Below are positions 18,789 to 27,914 of a stretch of DNA of 64,000 nt, in pieces. Below the pieces are notes generated by a model, which saw only the letters and a program-made list of their open reading frames with translations, was not told where the DNA came from and did not search any database. The stretch's first letter is position 1. Each line of letters opens with the position of its first letter. The position numbers and the translations under genes are program-made. The stretch spans positions 1,426,001-1,490,000 of the forward strand of contig NZ_JAHXSA010000001.1 in assembly GCF_019429565.1 (NCBI RefSeq). The letters run 5' to 3'. This DNA comes from Schaalia sp. ORNL0103. GTDB lineage: Bacteria; Actinomycetota; Actinomycetes; Actinomycetales; Actinomycetaceae.

Positions 18789-18969
18789 GGCTTACTCACC
18801 ATACTCACTTCCGGGCCTCATCAGGCCATACACCCCGCACCTCGCCCTCGGAACTATGCAGGTTTTCACACCGCCTCTGCCTTCGCGGCGACGAGGCCGG
18901 GGCCGGGTAGAATGGGCGCGCGGCCCTTCGTGAAACGGCCGTGAAACGCTTATTTTTCGAGGGGTTCCC

Positions 18970-19326
18970 GTGCACGTCGGACTGATCGCCGCCTTCCTGA
19001 TTCTCGCCGTCGCTCTCATCGCGGGTGGCCTTTATCTGTTCGCGTCGGGCCTGACCGCGCGCGCCGGCGTGTGCCGTCCTCCCCTGGGGCTGCGCCTTCA
19101 GGGCGTCGAGCCCGGCTCGCAGGAATGGGAGCGCGCGCACCGCGCCGCCTGGCCCATCCTCTTCGGCGGCGGCGTCCTGGGCACCGCCCACGGCATCGCC
19201 CTGGCTGCCACGACCCTCATGGACGCACGCATCTCCGTACCCATCGTCTTCATCGTCTCAGGGCTCATTGTCGAGGCCGGCCTCTGGCTGGTCGCGAAGG
19301 GCGCCGGCAAGGCGTCACTGAAGTAA
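18970..19326 (+). CDS. Small membrane protein, SdpI-like
   Basis: The 118-residue protein has three predicted membrane helices (about 4-27, 63-82, 90-108). The short polar loop after TM1 contains RPPLGLRLQGVEPGSQEWERAHRAAWP. The 'GxR...S..W..AH+..' spacing resembles the C-terminal domain of SdpI/YhfL-type proteins, some of which give immunity to membrane-active toxins. That link is by pattern only. The GTG start follows GAGGGG. It is monocistronic and ends in the 19377 terminator. Confidence 0.5.
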   Translation: MHVGLIAAFLILAVALIAGGLYLFASGLTARAGVCRPPLGLRLQGVEPGSQEWERAHRAAWPILFGGGVLGTAHGIALAATTLMDARISVPIVFIVSGLIVEAGLWLVAKGAGKASLK

Positions 19327-19376
19327 CCCTCCGCGGGGCGCCGCCACCCCGCCCACCCCGCGCGGATACGACAAAC

Positions 19377-19416
19377 GGGCCCCGGCCTCGTGCATCACCT
19401 CACGAGGACGGGGCCC
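19377..19416. terminator. Bidirectional terminator containing a CGAGGCCGGGG word
   Basis: GGGCCCCGGCCTCGTG (19377-19392) pairs with CACGAGGACGGGGCCC (19401-19416) with one mismatch. It separates two convergent genes. The left arm is an exact copy of the dispersed word; the right arm is a one-base variant. Confidence 0.75.
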
Positions 19417-19435
19417 GCCGCACAGTGTCGGAGCC

Positions 19436-19807
19436 TCAGGCCTTGGGGCGCTCGCGGCGATCCAGCATGTACAGGGCCAGCTTCGAGGGCTCGAGCGCAC
19501 GCACGGCGTGCGGCAGGCGCGTGCCGAAGTGGATGACGTCGCCGGGCTTCAGGACGACGGTGCGACCGTCGGCCTCGATTTCGAGGGCACCCTCAAGGGT
19601 GTGGAGGATGACGGGCATCGCGGCGGTGTGCTCGCTGAGGATCTCGTCCTTGTCGAAGCTGAAGAGGACCAGGCGCACGCCCTCTGCGTGCATGACGGTG
19701 CGCGAGACCGTGGCTTCCTCGTTGATCTGGATCATCGAGGCGATGTCCTGCAGGTCCGTCATGATGGGCGTGGGGACCTCAGTGTTCGATTCGGGCGACA
19801 GGCTCAT
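19436..19807 (-). CDS. Small cupin-domain protein
   Basis: The 123-residue protein carries one cupin fold. Motif 1 is partial (EILSEHTAAMPVILHTLEG, lacking the second His of the canonical HxH). Motif 2 is LKPGDVIHFGTRLPHAV with two His. The reduced metal set suggests a ligand-binding or weak metal-binding role. The ATG at 19807 has AAGGAGA at ideal spacing and overlaps the methyltransferase stop (ATGA), so translation is coupled. The overlap implies a role with the methyltransferase, but no pathway is evident. Confidence 0.75.
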   Translation of the reverse strand: MSLSPESNTEVPTPIMTDLQDIASMIQINEEATVSRTVMHAEGVRLVLFSFDKDEILSEHTAAMPVILHTLEGALEIEADGRTVVLKPGDVIHFGTRLPHAVRALEPSKLALYMLDRRERPKA

Positions 19808-20625
19808 TGGCTCTCCTTGGGTTTGCGCGCGACGATGGCGACGCCGCACAGGTGTCGATCATATTTCTTAAACGTGCGCGCCATGGTGGTGACGCGTTCA
19901 CGCAGGTCTTTGTCTCGCGCGACGTTGCGCATGATGCGCAGTGCGCCGCGCACGCCCTCGTCGGCGATCATTCTCCCGGGCTTGAGGAGGGCCATGGGGG
20001 CCGTGCGGGTTTCTTCCACGACGAGGCCGACCTCCTCGAGAGCTCGCCTCCAGTCGGCGACCGTGAGGGGACGAGCATTGACGTTGATGGCGCGTGCGAG
20101 GGCACGGCGAATCTCGGTGGCAGGCTCTTCCGCGATCGTGTCGGGGCGCATCGCCAGCTCGTGGATGACGTAGCGGCCGCCGGGGCGCAGGATGCGCGCG
20201 GCCTCGCTCATGATGGCGCGCTTGGCTTTTTTGCCCTGCATGGAGAGCATGGCCTCGCCGATGACAACGTCTGCGCTCTCATCCGGCAGGCCGGTTTCGG
20301 CCGCGTCGGCGTTCACGCAGCGCCCCACGCCCGAGGCGATGGCGTCCACGCGCGCAGAGGCGTTTGGATCGCGCTCCACGCCGACGTAGGAGGCGGGGCC
20401 AACCTCAATAATCGCCGAGGCCGTGACGCCCAGGCCGGGCGCGAACTCGACGACGTCCGAGCCGGGCAACACGCCGCGCTTGAGCGCCCACGTACTGAGG
20501 GCGAGGCCGCCGGGGCGCAGCACCGTCTTTCCGGCGCGTGCGAGGACCCAGTGGCCGGGTGCCTTCTCGACGGGCCGGTCAGCGAAGGGAAGGGCCTCCG
20601 CCAGCGATTCACTGTGAGTTGCCAT
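19804..20625 (-). CDS. Class I SAM-dependent methyltransferase
   Basis: The 273-residue protein has the methyltransferase fold: VVEFAPGLGVTASAI (motif I, SAM binding), GVERDPNAS (acidic loop), NADAAETGLPDESADVVIGEAMLSM (motifs II-III) and AARILRPGGRYVIHELAM (post-III). This is the UbiE/small-molecule type. The N-terminal ~65 residues may cap the active site. I chose the ATG at 20625 because a TATACT hexamer lies 7 nt upstream and no Shine-Dalgarno exists. A GTG at 20673 is possible but lacks a ribosome site. The substrate is unknown. It is the first gene of a two-gene operon with the cupin. Confidence 0.8.
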   Translation of the reverse strand: MATHSESLAEALPFADRPVEKAPGHWVLARAGKTVLRPGGLALSTWALKRGVLPGSDVVEFAPGLGVTASAIIEVGPASYVGVERDPNASARVDAIASGVGRCVNADAAETGLPDESADVVIGEAMLSMQGKKAKRAIMSEAARILRPGGRYVIHELAMRPDTIAEEPATEIRRALARAINVNARPLTVADWRRALEEVGLVVEETRTAPMALLKPGRMIADEGVRGALRIMRNVARDKDLRERVTTMARTFKKYDRHLCGVAIVARKPKESQ

Positions 20626-20632
20626 ATACGCA

Positions 20633-20638
20633 AGTATA
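20633..20638 (-). promoter_or_regulatory. -10 TATACT of the methyltransferase-cupin operon
   Basis: TATACT on the minus strand ends 7 nt before the ATG at 20625, the leaderless arrangement. An imperfect palindrome, ATAG-ATAACG-CTAT (minus strand, about 20649-20636), overlaps the -10. It would suit a repressor. Confidence 0.5.
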
Positions 20639-20705
20639 GCGTTATCTATTTCTTCACGCAGGGATATACCCACAGAAAATACGCCGACGGGGTCCCGATT
20701 CGCCT

Positions 20706-22379
20706 CTACAGGCCGATAATCTCGGCGAAAGCTCCCTTAATTGCGTCGAGACGCTCACGCGCCTGCTCCCAGGGCAGCGGCTCCCCCTCGGCGACCGGCA
20801 GGATCACCTCGAGGTAGCACTTGAGCTTTGGCTCGGTGCCCGAGGGGCGCGCGATAACGCGATCCCCCGCCTCGGTGAGCACGAGGACGCCATCCGTGGG
20901 TGGCAGGCCACGGTACCCCTGCGACAGGTCCGAGACCTCGACGACGGGAGAGCCGGCCAGGACGCTCGGCGGCTGGGCACGCAGGCGCGCCATGCCGCTG
21001 GCGATCTGCTCGATCTGCTCGACGCGGAAGGTCAGCGGCGAGCTCACGTGCAGGCCGTGCAGTCGCGCCAGACGCTCCAGCTCGTCCCACACGCTGCGCC
21101 CCTGCGCCTTGAGGGCGGCCACCAGGGAGGCGGCGACAACCGAGGTCGCGATGCCATCTTTGTCGCGCACGTTGCCCGGATCGGGGCAAAAGCCGATGGC
21201 CTCCTCGTAGCCAAAGCCGAGGCCCGGTGCCCGGGCGATCCACTTGAAACCGGTGAGCGTCGTGTGGTGCTCCAGGCCGTGGGCACTGGCAATACGCGAG
21301 AGCAGACGCGAAGACACGATCGAGTTCGCGAGCGAGCCCTTCATGCCGCGCGAGGCCAGGAACTCACCCAGCAGGGAGCCGATCTGGTCGCCGCTCAGTG
21401 GACTCCAACCGGTCTCCGAGGTGGGGTCGGGCACCGCGAGCGCGCAGCGGTCCGCGTCGGGGTCGACCGCGATGATGAGGTCGGCCCCCTCCTCGCGCGC
21501 CTGCTCCATCGCCATGTCGAGGGCGCCGGCCTCTTCGGGGTTGGGGAAGGGCACGGTCGGGAAGTCCGGATCGGGATCTGCCTGCGCCGCCACGAGGGAA
21601 ACGTTGGAGAAACCGGCCTCGGCCAGGACGCGCGAGGTGATCGCGGCGCCCACGCCATGCATGGCGGTCAAGACGATGCGCAGGTCCTCGCGCGCCGGTG
21701 CCTCGCCCGAGGCCAGGGCGGACGCGCAGGCCACGTACTCCTCGCGCGGATCCACGGCCTCGATAAGGTCGTCGTTCATCGGGACCTCGTCCGCGGGCGG
21801 CGCGGCCTCGATGGCCGCCGCGATCTCCGCGTCGAAGGGCGGGACGATCTGGACACCGCGCCCGTCGCCCTGCGCGACGGTGCCACCCAGGTAGACCTTG
21901 TAGCCGTTGTCCGGGGCGGGGTTGTGGGAGGCGGTCACCATGACGCCCGCGTCCGCGTCGAAGTGCAGCATCGAGAAGGAGGTGAGCGGGGTCGGGTTGG
22001 CCTGGGGCAGCGCGAGGACGCGCACGCCGGCGGCGGAGGCCACGCGGCAGGCGGCCGTGGCGAATTCGGAGGACCCGTAGCGGGCGTCGCAGCCGACCAC
22101 CAGCGTGGGGGTGCCGGTTGCGTGGCGCTTGACGACCTCGCACAGGCCCGCGGTCGCGCGGATGACGACCGCGAGGTTCATGCGGGACTCGCCCGGACCG
22201 ACGACGCCTCGCAGGCCGGCGGTACCGAACTGGAGGGGGCCGTTCATGGCCGCACCCACGCGGGCCGCTGCCTCCTCGTCGCCGCGCTCTGCGGCCTCGA
22301 TGTCGGCGCTCAGAGCCGAGGCCGTGGCGGGATCCGGGTCGTGGCTCGCCCACTGGCGGGCGCGCTCGAGCAGCTCCAT
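20706..22379 (-). CDS. Phospho-sugar mutase (alpha-D-phosphohexomutase family)
   Basis: The 557-residue enzyme moves phosphate between the C1 and C5/C6 positions of sugar phosphates. All four family loops are present: TASHNP with the phosphoserine, DPDADR for Mg2+, GYEEAIGF for sugar recognition and RPSGTEPK for the phosphate. It lies at the end of the deoD-deoC operon, with GGAGG overlapping the deoC 3' end. There it probably serves as phosphopentomutase (ribose and deoxyribose 1-phosphate to 5-phosphate), with or without phosphoglucomutase activity, since no deoB is visible. The context assignment is inferred; the family is certain. Confidence 0.9.
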   Translation of the reverse strand: MELLERARQWASHDPDPATASALSADIEAAERGDEEAAARVGAAMNGPLQFGTAGLRGVVGPGESRMNLAVVIRATAGLCEVVKRHATGTPTLVVGCDARYGSSEFATAACRVASAAGVRVLALPQANPTPLTSFSMLHFDADAGVMVTASHNPAPDNGYKVYLGGTVAQGDGRGVQIVPPFDAEIAAAIEAAPPADEVPMNDDLIEAVDPREEYVACASALASGEAPAREDLRIVLTAMHGVGAAITSRVLAEAGFSNVSLVAAQADPDPDFPTVPFPNPEEAGALDMAMEQAREEGADLIIAVDPDADRCALAVPDPTSETGWSPLSGDQIGSLLGEFLASRGMKGSLANSIVSSRLLSRIASAHGLEHHTTLTGFKWIARAPGLGFGYEEAIGFCPDPGNVRDKDGIATSVVAASLVAALKAQGRSVWDELERLARLHGLHVSSPLTFRVEQIEQIASGMARLRAQPPSVLAGSPVVEVSDLSQGYRGLPPTDGVLVLTEAGDRVIARPSGTEPKLKCYLEVILPVAEGEPLPWEQARERLDAIKGAFAEIIGL

Positions 22380-22383
22380 CGTC

Positions 22384-23037
22384 TCAGTCCTCCAGTCCTG
22401 CCAGGATGGCATTCGTTGCGGACACTCCCAGGCGGGAGGCTCCGGCCTCGATCATGGCCAGGGCGGTCTCGGCGTCGCGGATGCCGCCCGAGGCCTTGAC
22501 TCCCAGGGCGTCACCGACCGTGGCGCGCATGAGCGCAACCGCGTGGGTCGAGGCGCCACCCGCGGGGTGGAAGCCCGTCGAGGTCTTGACAAAGTCCGCA
22601 CCCGCCGCCATTGAGGCCGTGCAGGCGGCGACGATCTCGTCGTCCGTCAGCGCGGCGGACTCGATGATGACTTTGAGGATGCGCGGGGCGGGGACGGCGC
22701 GGCGCACGGCCGCGATCTCCTCCTCGAGCTCGCGGAGGCGCGCGTCCTTCACCAGCTCGATGTTGATGACCATGTCGATCTCGTCCGCGCCGTCGGCGAC
22801 GGCTTGGGCGGCCTCGAAGGCCTTGACCTGGGGCTTGACCGCGCCCGAGGGGAAGCCAACCACGCAGGCGACCTTCAATCCCTCGGGAACGTCCAGGGGC
22901 AGCATCGAGGGGGACACGCACACCGAGAAGGTGCCGGCGGCGGCGCCCTCCTCGACGATGCGGGCAACGTCCGCCTGGGTGGCCTCGGGCTTGAGGATCG
23001 TGTGGTCGATCATCGCGGCCACGTCACGCTTGTTCAT
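22384..23037 (-). CDS. deoC: Deoxyribose-phosphate aldolase
   Basis: It cleaves deoxyribose 5-phosphate to acetaldehyde and glyceraldehyde 3-phosphate. The 217 residues carry [34 protein letters not shown] and the Schiff-base lysine in [10 protein letters not shown], then [10 protein letters not shown]. Starts at 23061/23058 would overlap the deoD stop; I prefer the ATG at 23037 because of AAGAAAG upstream and the usual family N-terminus. It sits between deoD and the mutase, so it takes the mutase product. Confidence 0.95.
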   Translation of the reverse strand: MNKRDVAAMIDHTILKPEATQADVARIVEEGAAAGTFSVCVSPSMLPLDVPEGLKVACVVGFPSGAVKPQVKAFEAAQAVADGADEIDMVINIELVKDARLRELEEEIAAVRRAVPAPRILKVIIESAALTDDEIVAACTASMAAGADFVKTSTGFHPAGGASTHAVALMRATVGDALGVKASGGIRDAETALAMIEAGASRLGVSATNAILAGLED

Positions 23038-23057
23038 GGAACTACTTTCTTGTCGCA

Positions 23058-23765
23058 TCACAGCTGGGCCAGGGGCAGGGCCAGCTCCATCATGGTGGTA
23101 AAGGACGTCTGACGCGCCTGGGCGTCGGTGGCCTCGCCCGTCACCAGGGAGTCCGAGACGGTGAAGATACCCACGGCCTCGACGCCCGCGTGGGCGGCGG
23201 TGGCGTACAGGCCGGCGGACTCCATCTCGACCGCGAGCACGCCCATGCGCTGCCAGGCCTCGTTGAAGGTCGGATTCGCGTTGTAGAACGTGTCGGAGGA
23301 GAGGATGTTGCCCACGTGGATCGGCACATCGGCCTCACGGGCGCGGCGCACCACGTCGTCGATGAGTCGGAAGGAGCCGATCGGGGCGTAGGAGCCGGGG
23401 ATCTGATACTGATCGAGGAACGCCGAGTTCGAGCACGCAGCCTGAGCGACCACGACGTCGTACAGGTTGACGCCCGGCTGCAGGGCACCGCACGTTCCCA
23501 CGCGCACGAGGCGCGTGCAGCCGAACTCGTGGATCAGCTCGTGGGCGTACAGCGAGATCGAGGGGATGCCCATGCCCGAGCCCATGACGGAGACCGGTGT
23601 GCCACGGTAGGTGCCGGTGTAGCCCAGCATGTTGCGCACGGCGTTGAACTGCTGCGCGTCCTCCAGGTAGGTCTCGGCGATGAACTTCGCGCGCAGCGGG
23701 TCTCCGGGCAGGAGGATCGTCGGCGCGATGGGAGCGGTGGGGTTGATGTGCGGTGTCGAGCGCAT
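23058..23765 (-). CDS. deoD: Purine nucleoside phosphorylase, DeoD type
   Basis: It phosphorolyses purine (deoxy)nucleosides to base and (deoxy)ribose 1-phosphate. The 235 residues match the hexameric DeoD class: [60 protein letters not shown] and the catalytic Asp in TVSDSL. AGGAGG lies at good spacing from the ATG. It is first in deoD-deoC-mutase, with the SorC-type regulator gene directly upstream and an operator between them. Confidence 0.96.
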   Translation of the reverse strand: MRSTPHINPTAPIAPTILLPGDPLRAKFIAETYLEDAQQFNAVRNMLGYTGTYRGTPVSVMGSGMGIPSISLYAHELIHEFGCTRLVRVGTCGALQPGVNLYDVVVAQAACSNSAFLDQYQIPGSYAPIGSFRLIDDVVRRAREADVPIHVGNILSSDTFYNANPTFNEAWQRMGVLAVEMESAGLYATAAHAGVEAVGIFTVSDSLVTGEATDAQARQTSFTTMMELALPLAQL

Positions 23766-23849
23766 GTGTCCTCCTGTGGTGTCGAGGAGCCGGGGCTCCG
23801 TCGAGGCTTCTTTACCCTTGTCGCAAGGCTATGCCGTGCAATTGAAATG

Positions 23850-23876
23850 TGTCAACGAATGGTTTGACAAATGTTC
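23850..23876 (-). promoter_or_regulatory. deoD promoter and putative SorC/DeoR operator
   Basis: On the minus strand, GAACATTTGTCA (23876-23865) leads into the inverted repeat TGTCAA-N8-TTGACA (23869-23850). The second half is itself a consensus -35 (TTGACA). A repressor bound here would block the promoter. The 12-mer GAACATTTGTCA recurs exactly in the promoter region of the nucleoside-importer operon at 31873-31884. Confidence 0.6.
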
Positions 23877-24860
23877 TCATCCACTTGGGGCGCGATCACG
23901 CACCCCGCGCGGGGTTGCCCCACGTGGCCGTTCAAGCAGCGCGAGAGCCAGGTCCTGGTCGACCACCAGGTGCGTGGCCAACCCCATGTGAAGCGCCGTG
24001 TCCAGCGCCTCCGCTTTCACACGCCCGCCAGCAACGAGCACCCGCACGGGGCGAGAGCGCAGCTCGTCGAGCGTGATGCCAACCGTCCTGCGGTCGACCG
24101 ACGCCAGGGCGACGCCGCCCTCGCGCGTGAAAAATCGCGAGCATGCGTCCCCGACCGCGTCGCGCAGGAGCGCCTCCACCTCGTCGTCCTCGAGCTGGCC
24201 GAGGTTGAGCGAGAGGGCCTCGCGCCCCAGGGAACCAACGGTGAACACCGCCACGTCCACGCCGCGCCCCTCCTCCAAGATCCGCTCGATCGCCCGGTCG
24301 CGACGCACGATCGAGAGCATCGCCGTGTCCTGGAAAATGACGGGTAGCGGCAGGTAGCGCGGCTCCGCACCGAAGGCCTCGCAGAAGGAACGCATGATCT
24401 CAAAATCATGCGTCGCCCTCTCGGAAAAGGACGCCCCACCCTTGAGCTGGACGACGCGCACACCCACGCGAGGTGCACGGGGCAGGTGAGCCGCGAGCGC
24501 ACTCATCGTGCGCCCCCAAGAAATCCCCACGCTCATGCCGTCGCGCACGAGCTGGGTGACGACATCGGCACCGACGCGGCCGACCTGCTCGATGGCCTCG
24601 CCCTCGGTCATATCGGGGCCGTGGGCGACGCGCGCACAGGCCAGGCCGAAGCGCCTCTCCAGCCGCAGGGCGATCTCCGAAGCATCCTCGCGCGGATCGT
24701 GGATCTCGATGGTCACGAAGCCGCGCTCGCGGCCGTGCGCGAGGAGCTTGGCGACCGTGGGGCGCGACAGGCCCATGCGGGTGGCGACCTCGGCCTGGCT
24801 GAGGCCCTGCTGGTAGTAGAGCTTGACCGCCTCGATCGACTGTTCGTCGCGCCTTTCCAC
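23877..24860 (-). CDS. deoR: SorC/DeoR-family transcriptional regulator of nucleoside catabolism
   Basis: The 327 residues begin with a helix-turn-helix (about 8-45, KLYYQQGLSQAEVATRMGLSRPTVAKLLAHGRERG). A SorC sugar-phosphate-binding domain follows (about 55-315; GISWGRTMSALAAHLP, LKGGASFSE). In this family (B. subtilis DeoR, SorC) phosphorylated sugars release the repressor. It is encoded between deoA and deoD and has its own strong GGAGGAAT ribosome site. The likely effector is deoxyribose 5-phosphate. The gene symbol reflects position and family, not experiment. Confidence 0.87.
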   Translation of the reverse strand: MERRDEQSIEAVKLYYQQGLSQAEVATRMGLSRPTVAKLLAHGRERGFVTIEIHDPREDASEIALRLERRFGLACARVAHGPDMTEGEAIEQVGRVGADVVTQLVRDGMSVGISWGRTMSALAAHLPRAPRVGVRVVQLKGGASFSERATHDFEIMRSFCEAFGAEPRYLPLPVIFQDTAMLSIVRRDRAIERILEEGRGVDVAVFTVGSLGREALSLNLGQLEDDEVEALLRDAVGDACSRFFTREGGVALASVDRRTVGITLDELRSRPVRVLVAGGRVKAEALDTALHMGLATHLVVDQDLALALLERPRGATPRGVRDRAPSG

Positions 24861-24896
24861 GATTCCTCCTCCCCGTTCGCTCGCACCGCTCCGCCG

Positions 24897-26183
24897 TTAG
24901 GACACCGTCTCCAGGACGACGCTGCGCGGCTCGGGGGTGACCCCGTCGGCGATCTCGATGGCGCCGGAGAGGGACTCCAGGGCTCGCTCGATGCGCCACT
25001 CGTCGTCGGTGTGGAGCGTGAGCAGGGGTTGGCCCGCCGCAACGCGCTCGCCCGGCTTGGCGTGGATCTCGATGCCGGCGCCCGCCTGCACGGGATCCTC
25101 CTTGACGGCGCGGCCAGCGCCCAGCCTCCACGAGGCCACGCCCACGGACAGGGCGTCCATGCCCACGACGGTTCCCCCAGCCTCGGCAAGGACCTGGTGG
25201 GTGTGCGCGGCGCGCGGCAGCGACGCATCCGGGTCTCCGCCCTGCTCGCGGATCATCGCGCGCCAGCGGTCCATCGCGCGCCCGTCCGCCAGGGCGGCCT
25301 CCACGTCGGCATCGCGCACCCCGGCGAGGTCGAGCATGTTGCGCGCGAGCTCGCACGTCAGCTCAACAACGTCGGAGGGGCCTCCGCCCGCGAGGACCTC
25401 GACGGATTCCTCCACCTCGAGGGCGTTGCCGATCTTGCGCCCCAGCGGCACGGACATGTCTGTGAGGAGGGCGCGCGTGGCGACCCCCGCGTCGCGTCCA
25501 AGGTCGACCATCGTGCGGGCGAGCTCGCGCGCAGCATCCAGGTCTTTCATGAAGGCACCCGACCCGACCTTGACGTCCAGGACGAGGGCTCCCGTGCCCT
25601 CGGCGATCTTCTTGCTCATGATGGAGCTGGCGATCAGCGCGATCGACTCGACGGTCGAGGTGATGTCGCGCAGGGCGTAGAGCTTCTTGTCCGCGGGTGC
25701 CAGGCCCGAGCCCGCCGCGCAGATGACCGCGCCGCAACCCTGCCCCAGCTGGGCCATGATCTCGTCGTTGCTCAGCTGCGCGCGCCACCCGGGGATCGCC
25801 TCGAGCTTGTCGAGGGTGCCGCCCGTGTGCCCCAGGCCTCGGCCCGACAGCTGCGGGACCGCGACACCGAAGCACGCGACCAGCGGGGCCAGGGGCAGCG
25901 TGATCTTGTCTCCCACACCGCCCGTGGAGTGCTTGTCGGCGGTCGGCTTGCCGATGCCGGAGAAGTCCATGCGCGCGCCCGAGCGGATCATCGCGTCCAT
26001 CCAGCGGGCGATCTCGCCCCGGTCCATGCCGCGCAGGAAAATCGCCATGGCCAGGGCGGCCATCTGCTCATCCTTGATGACGCCCTTCGTGTAGGCGTCG
26101 ATCGTCCAGTCGATCTGGTCGGGGGTCAGCACTCCCCCATCGCGCTTAACGCGGATGATGTCAACGGCATCAAAGAGAGCCAT
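24897..26183 (-). CDS. deoA: Thymidine (pyrimidine-nucleoside) phosphorylase
   Basis: It phosphorolyses thymidine/deoxyuridine to base and deoxyribose 1-phosphate. The 428-residue length is normal. Motifs are IRVKRDGGVLTPDQIDW at the N terminus, then the phosphate-binding DKHSTGGVGDKITLPLAPLVA and the family signature SGRGLGHTGGTLDKLEAIPG. A C-terminal biotinyl-like domain follows with GDPVQAGAGIEIHAKPGERV-like sequence. It overlaps the end of cdd by 14 nt, showing translational coupling. It is downstream of the importer genes. Confidence 0.96.
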   Translation of the reverse strand: MALFDAVDIIRVKRDGGVLTPDQIDWTIDAYTKGVIKDEQMAALAMAIFLRGMDRGEIARWMDAMIRSGARMDFSGIGKPTADKHSTGGVGDKITLPLAPLVACFGVAVPQLSGRGLGHTGGTLDKLEAIPGWRAQLSNDEIMAQLGQGCGAVICAAGSGLAPADKKLYALRDITSTVESIALIASSIMSKKIAEGTGALVLDVKVGSGAFMKDLDAARELARTMVDLGRDAGVATRALLTDMSVPLGRKIGNALEVEESVEVLAGGGPSDVVELTCELARNMLDLAGVRDADVEAALADGRAMDRWRAMIREQGGDPDASLPRAAHTHQVLAEAGGTVVGMDALSVGVASWRLGAGRAVKEDPVQAGAGIEIHAKPGERVAAGQPLLTLHTDDEWRIERALESLSGAIEIADGVTPEPRSVVLETVS

Positions 26184-26637
26184 CGTGTCCTTCTTTCTCT
26201 TCCGACGAGGCCGGGGCCGCCTGGGCGACGCTCGACAGGTCGTGGGGTCCGAACGCGCCGGGCAGCACCTCGGTCATGGGCGCGACGCCGTCAGGCATGA
26301 GGACCAGGCAGGAGGGGCCACCGTGCTCGTAGATAAGCTGGCGGCAGCGCCCGCACGGGGCCACCGGCTCCTCGTTACCGTTGACGGCGACGACCGCGAC
26401 GAGGGTGCCTCCGCCGGAACGGATGAGTTCGGAGACCATGCCGCACTCGGCGCACAGAGTGACGCCGTATCCGGCGTTTTCGACGTTGCAGCCGCTGACG
26501 AGCCAGCCGTCTGCCGTCAGTCCCGCGGCCCCCACGGGGAAGTTCGAGTAGGGGCAGTACGCGTGCTTCATCGCGTCGATGGCCTCGGCCAGCAGGGCGT
26601 CCCAGTCAATTTCTGTTGGATCCATGCGGGTTCTCAC
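26170..26637 (-). CDS. cdd: Cytidine deaminase
   Basis: It deaminates cytidine and deoxycytidine to uridine and deoxyuridine, preparing them for DeoA. The 155 residues hold CPYSNFPVGAAG, the zinc/catalytic segment NVENAGYGVTLCAECG and the second zinc motif PCGRCRQ. The GTG at 26637 overlaps the upstream permease stop (GTGA); an ATG at 26625 is equally possible and neither has a strong ribosome site. The poorly conserved C-terminal tail contains a CGAGGCCGGGG word (26206-26216). Confidence 0.93.
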   Translation of the reverse strand: MRTRMDPTEIDWDALLAEAIDAMKHAYCPYSNFPVGAAGLTADGWLVSGCNVENAGYGVTLCAECGMVSELIRSGGGTLVAVVAVNGNEEPVAPCGRCRQLIYEHGGPSCLVLMPDGVAPMTEVLPGAFGPHDLSSVAQAAPASSEEKEGHDGSL

Positions 26638-27914
26638 TTCACGTAAGGGATGTTTTCAGCAGCCGGTGCGCGCGACTTGCCGACGAATCCAGCGACGGCC
26701 ACGATCGTGACCACGTAGGGGATCATCGAGACGAGGTCGGCGGGGATCGCGGGCTCAATGTTGGGCAGCATGCGCGCCAGGGCCTGCGCGAAGCCGAACA
26801 TGACGGCCGCGCCCATAGCTCCCAGAGGGTTCCACTTGCCCAGGATCATGGCGGCCAGGGCGATGTAGCCGTTGCCCGCGGAAATATTGTCCGTGAAGGC
26901 CAGGCCGGAACCAATCGTGAAGAACGCGCCGCCCAGGCCAGCGAAGGACGACCCCAGGATCGTGTTGAGGGTGCGCGTGCGTCCCACGTTGATGCCCACC
27001 GTGTCGGCGGCGCGCGGGTGTTCACCGCAGGCCCTCAGCCGCAGGCCCCACCGGGAGCGGAACAGGAAGAAGGCCAGGGCGATGACGGCCGCGTACATCA
27101 AGTACACGAGGATCGACTGGTTGAACAGAACCGGACCGACGACCGGGATCTCCGACAGGACGGGAATCTTGATATCGGACAGCGAGAACTGGTTGGTGTT
27201 CAGACTTCCGGGAGCATCCTTCATGATCGTGCCGTAGAAGAACGTCGTCAGGCCCAGGGCCAGGACGTTCAGGACGACGCCGACGATGATCTGATCCACC
27301 CCGTACTTCACGGAGAAGAGGGCCAGGAGGGACCCCAGGAGGGCACCCGCGAGGGGAGCCGCAACGAGGCCCGCGTAAGGCGTCTGGAAGTACGAGGCTG
27401 CCATGACGCCCGCGAACGCACCGACCAGGAGATCGCCCTCGATCGCGATGTTGACGACGCCCACGCGCTCCGAGATAACACCCGAGAGGGAGCCGAAAAT
27501 CAGCGGCGTCGAAATCGCCACGGTGGACACCAGGGTCGAGGTCAGGGTAACGACGCCCGACGACCCGGAGCCCGCGTAGAACAGGAAGCCCAGGATCGTG
27601 GACAGCCCGACGACGGCCATCCCACCGACGCGCGCCCACGCGGGCTGGGTGATGCGCCGCAGGGTCGCCGCGACCGTCCACGCGGTAATCGCGATCGATA
27701 CCGCGGCGAGCACCCACACGACGGGCGCGCCCGCGGTGACGATGTCGGGAATCGAGTAGGACTGCGACTTGTCGTTCAGGCGCAGCGTCATGTCCCCGCG
27801 CGCGGCGGCCGCGAAGACCACGAGCAGCACGCAGGCAGCCGCGTAGATGCCGGGGAGTTTCCAGGAGCGCTTGGCCTCGACCTGAGCGACCACGCCGGAC
27901 TCACTTGTGCTCAT
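26634..27914 (-). CDS. ABC transporter permease 2, nucleoside importer
   Basis: The 426-residue polytopic membrane protein belongs to the branched-chain-permease-like family (BPD_transp_2) used by BmpA-type nucleoside importers (NupQ/YufQ-like). It contains VGVVNIAIEGDLLVGAF and LRACGEHPRAADTVGINVGRTR, the EAA-like loop region that contacts the ATPase. The ATG at 27914 has AAAGGGGA upstream and overlaps the first permease by 14 nt. It pairs with the 27901-29040 permease to form the heterodimeric channel. Confidence 0.88.
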   Translation of the reverse strand: MSTSESGVVAQVEAKRSWKLPGIYAAACVLLVVFAAAARGDMTLRLNDKSQSYSIPDIVTAGAPVVWVLAAVSIAITAWTVAATLRRITQPAWARVGGMAVVGLSTILGFLFYAGSGSSGVVTLTSTLVSTVAISTPLIFGSLSGVISERVGVVNIAIEGDLLVGAFAGVMAASYFQTPYAGLVAAPLAGALLGSLLALFSVKYGVDQIIVGVVLNVLALGLTTFFYGTIMKDAPGSLNTNQFSLSDIKIPVLSEIPVVGPVLFNQSILVYLMYAAVIALAFFLFRSRWGLRLRACGEHPRAADTVGINVGRTRTLNTILGSSFAGLGGAFFTIGSGLAFTDNISAGNGYIALAAMILGKWNPLGAMGAAVMFGFAQALARMLPNIEPAIPADLVSMIPYVVTIVAVAGFVGKSRAPAAENIPYVK

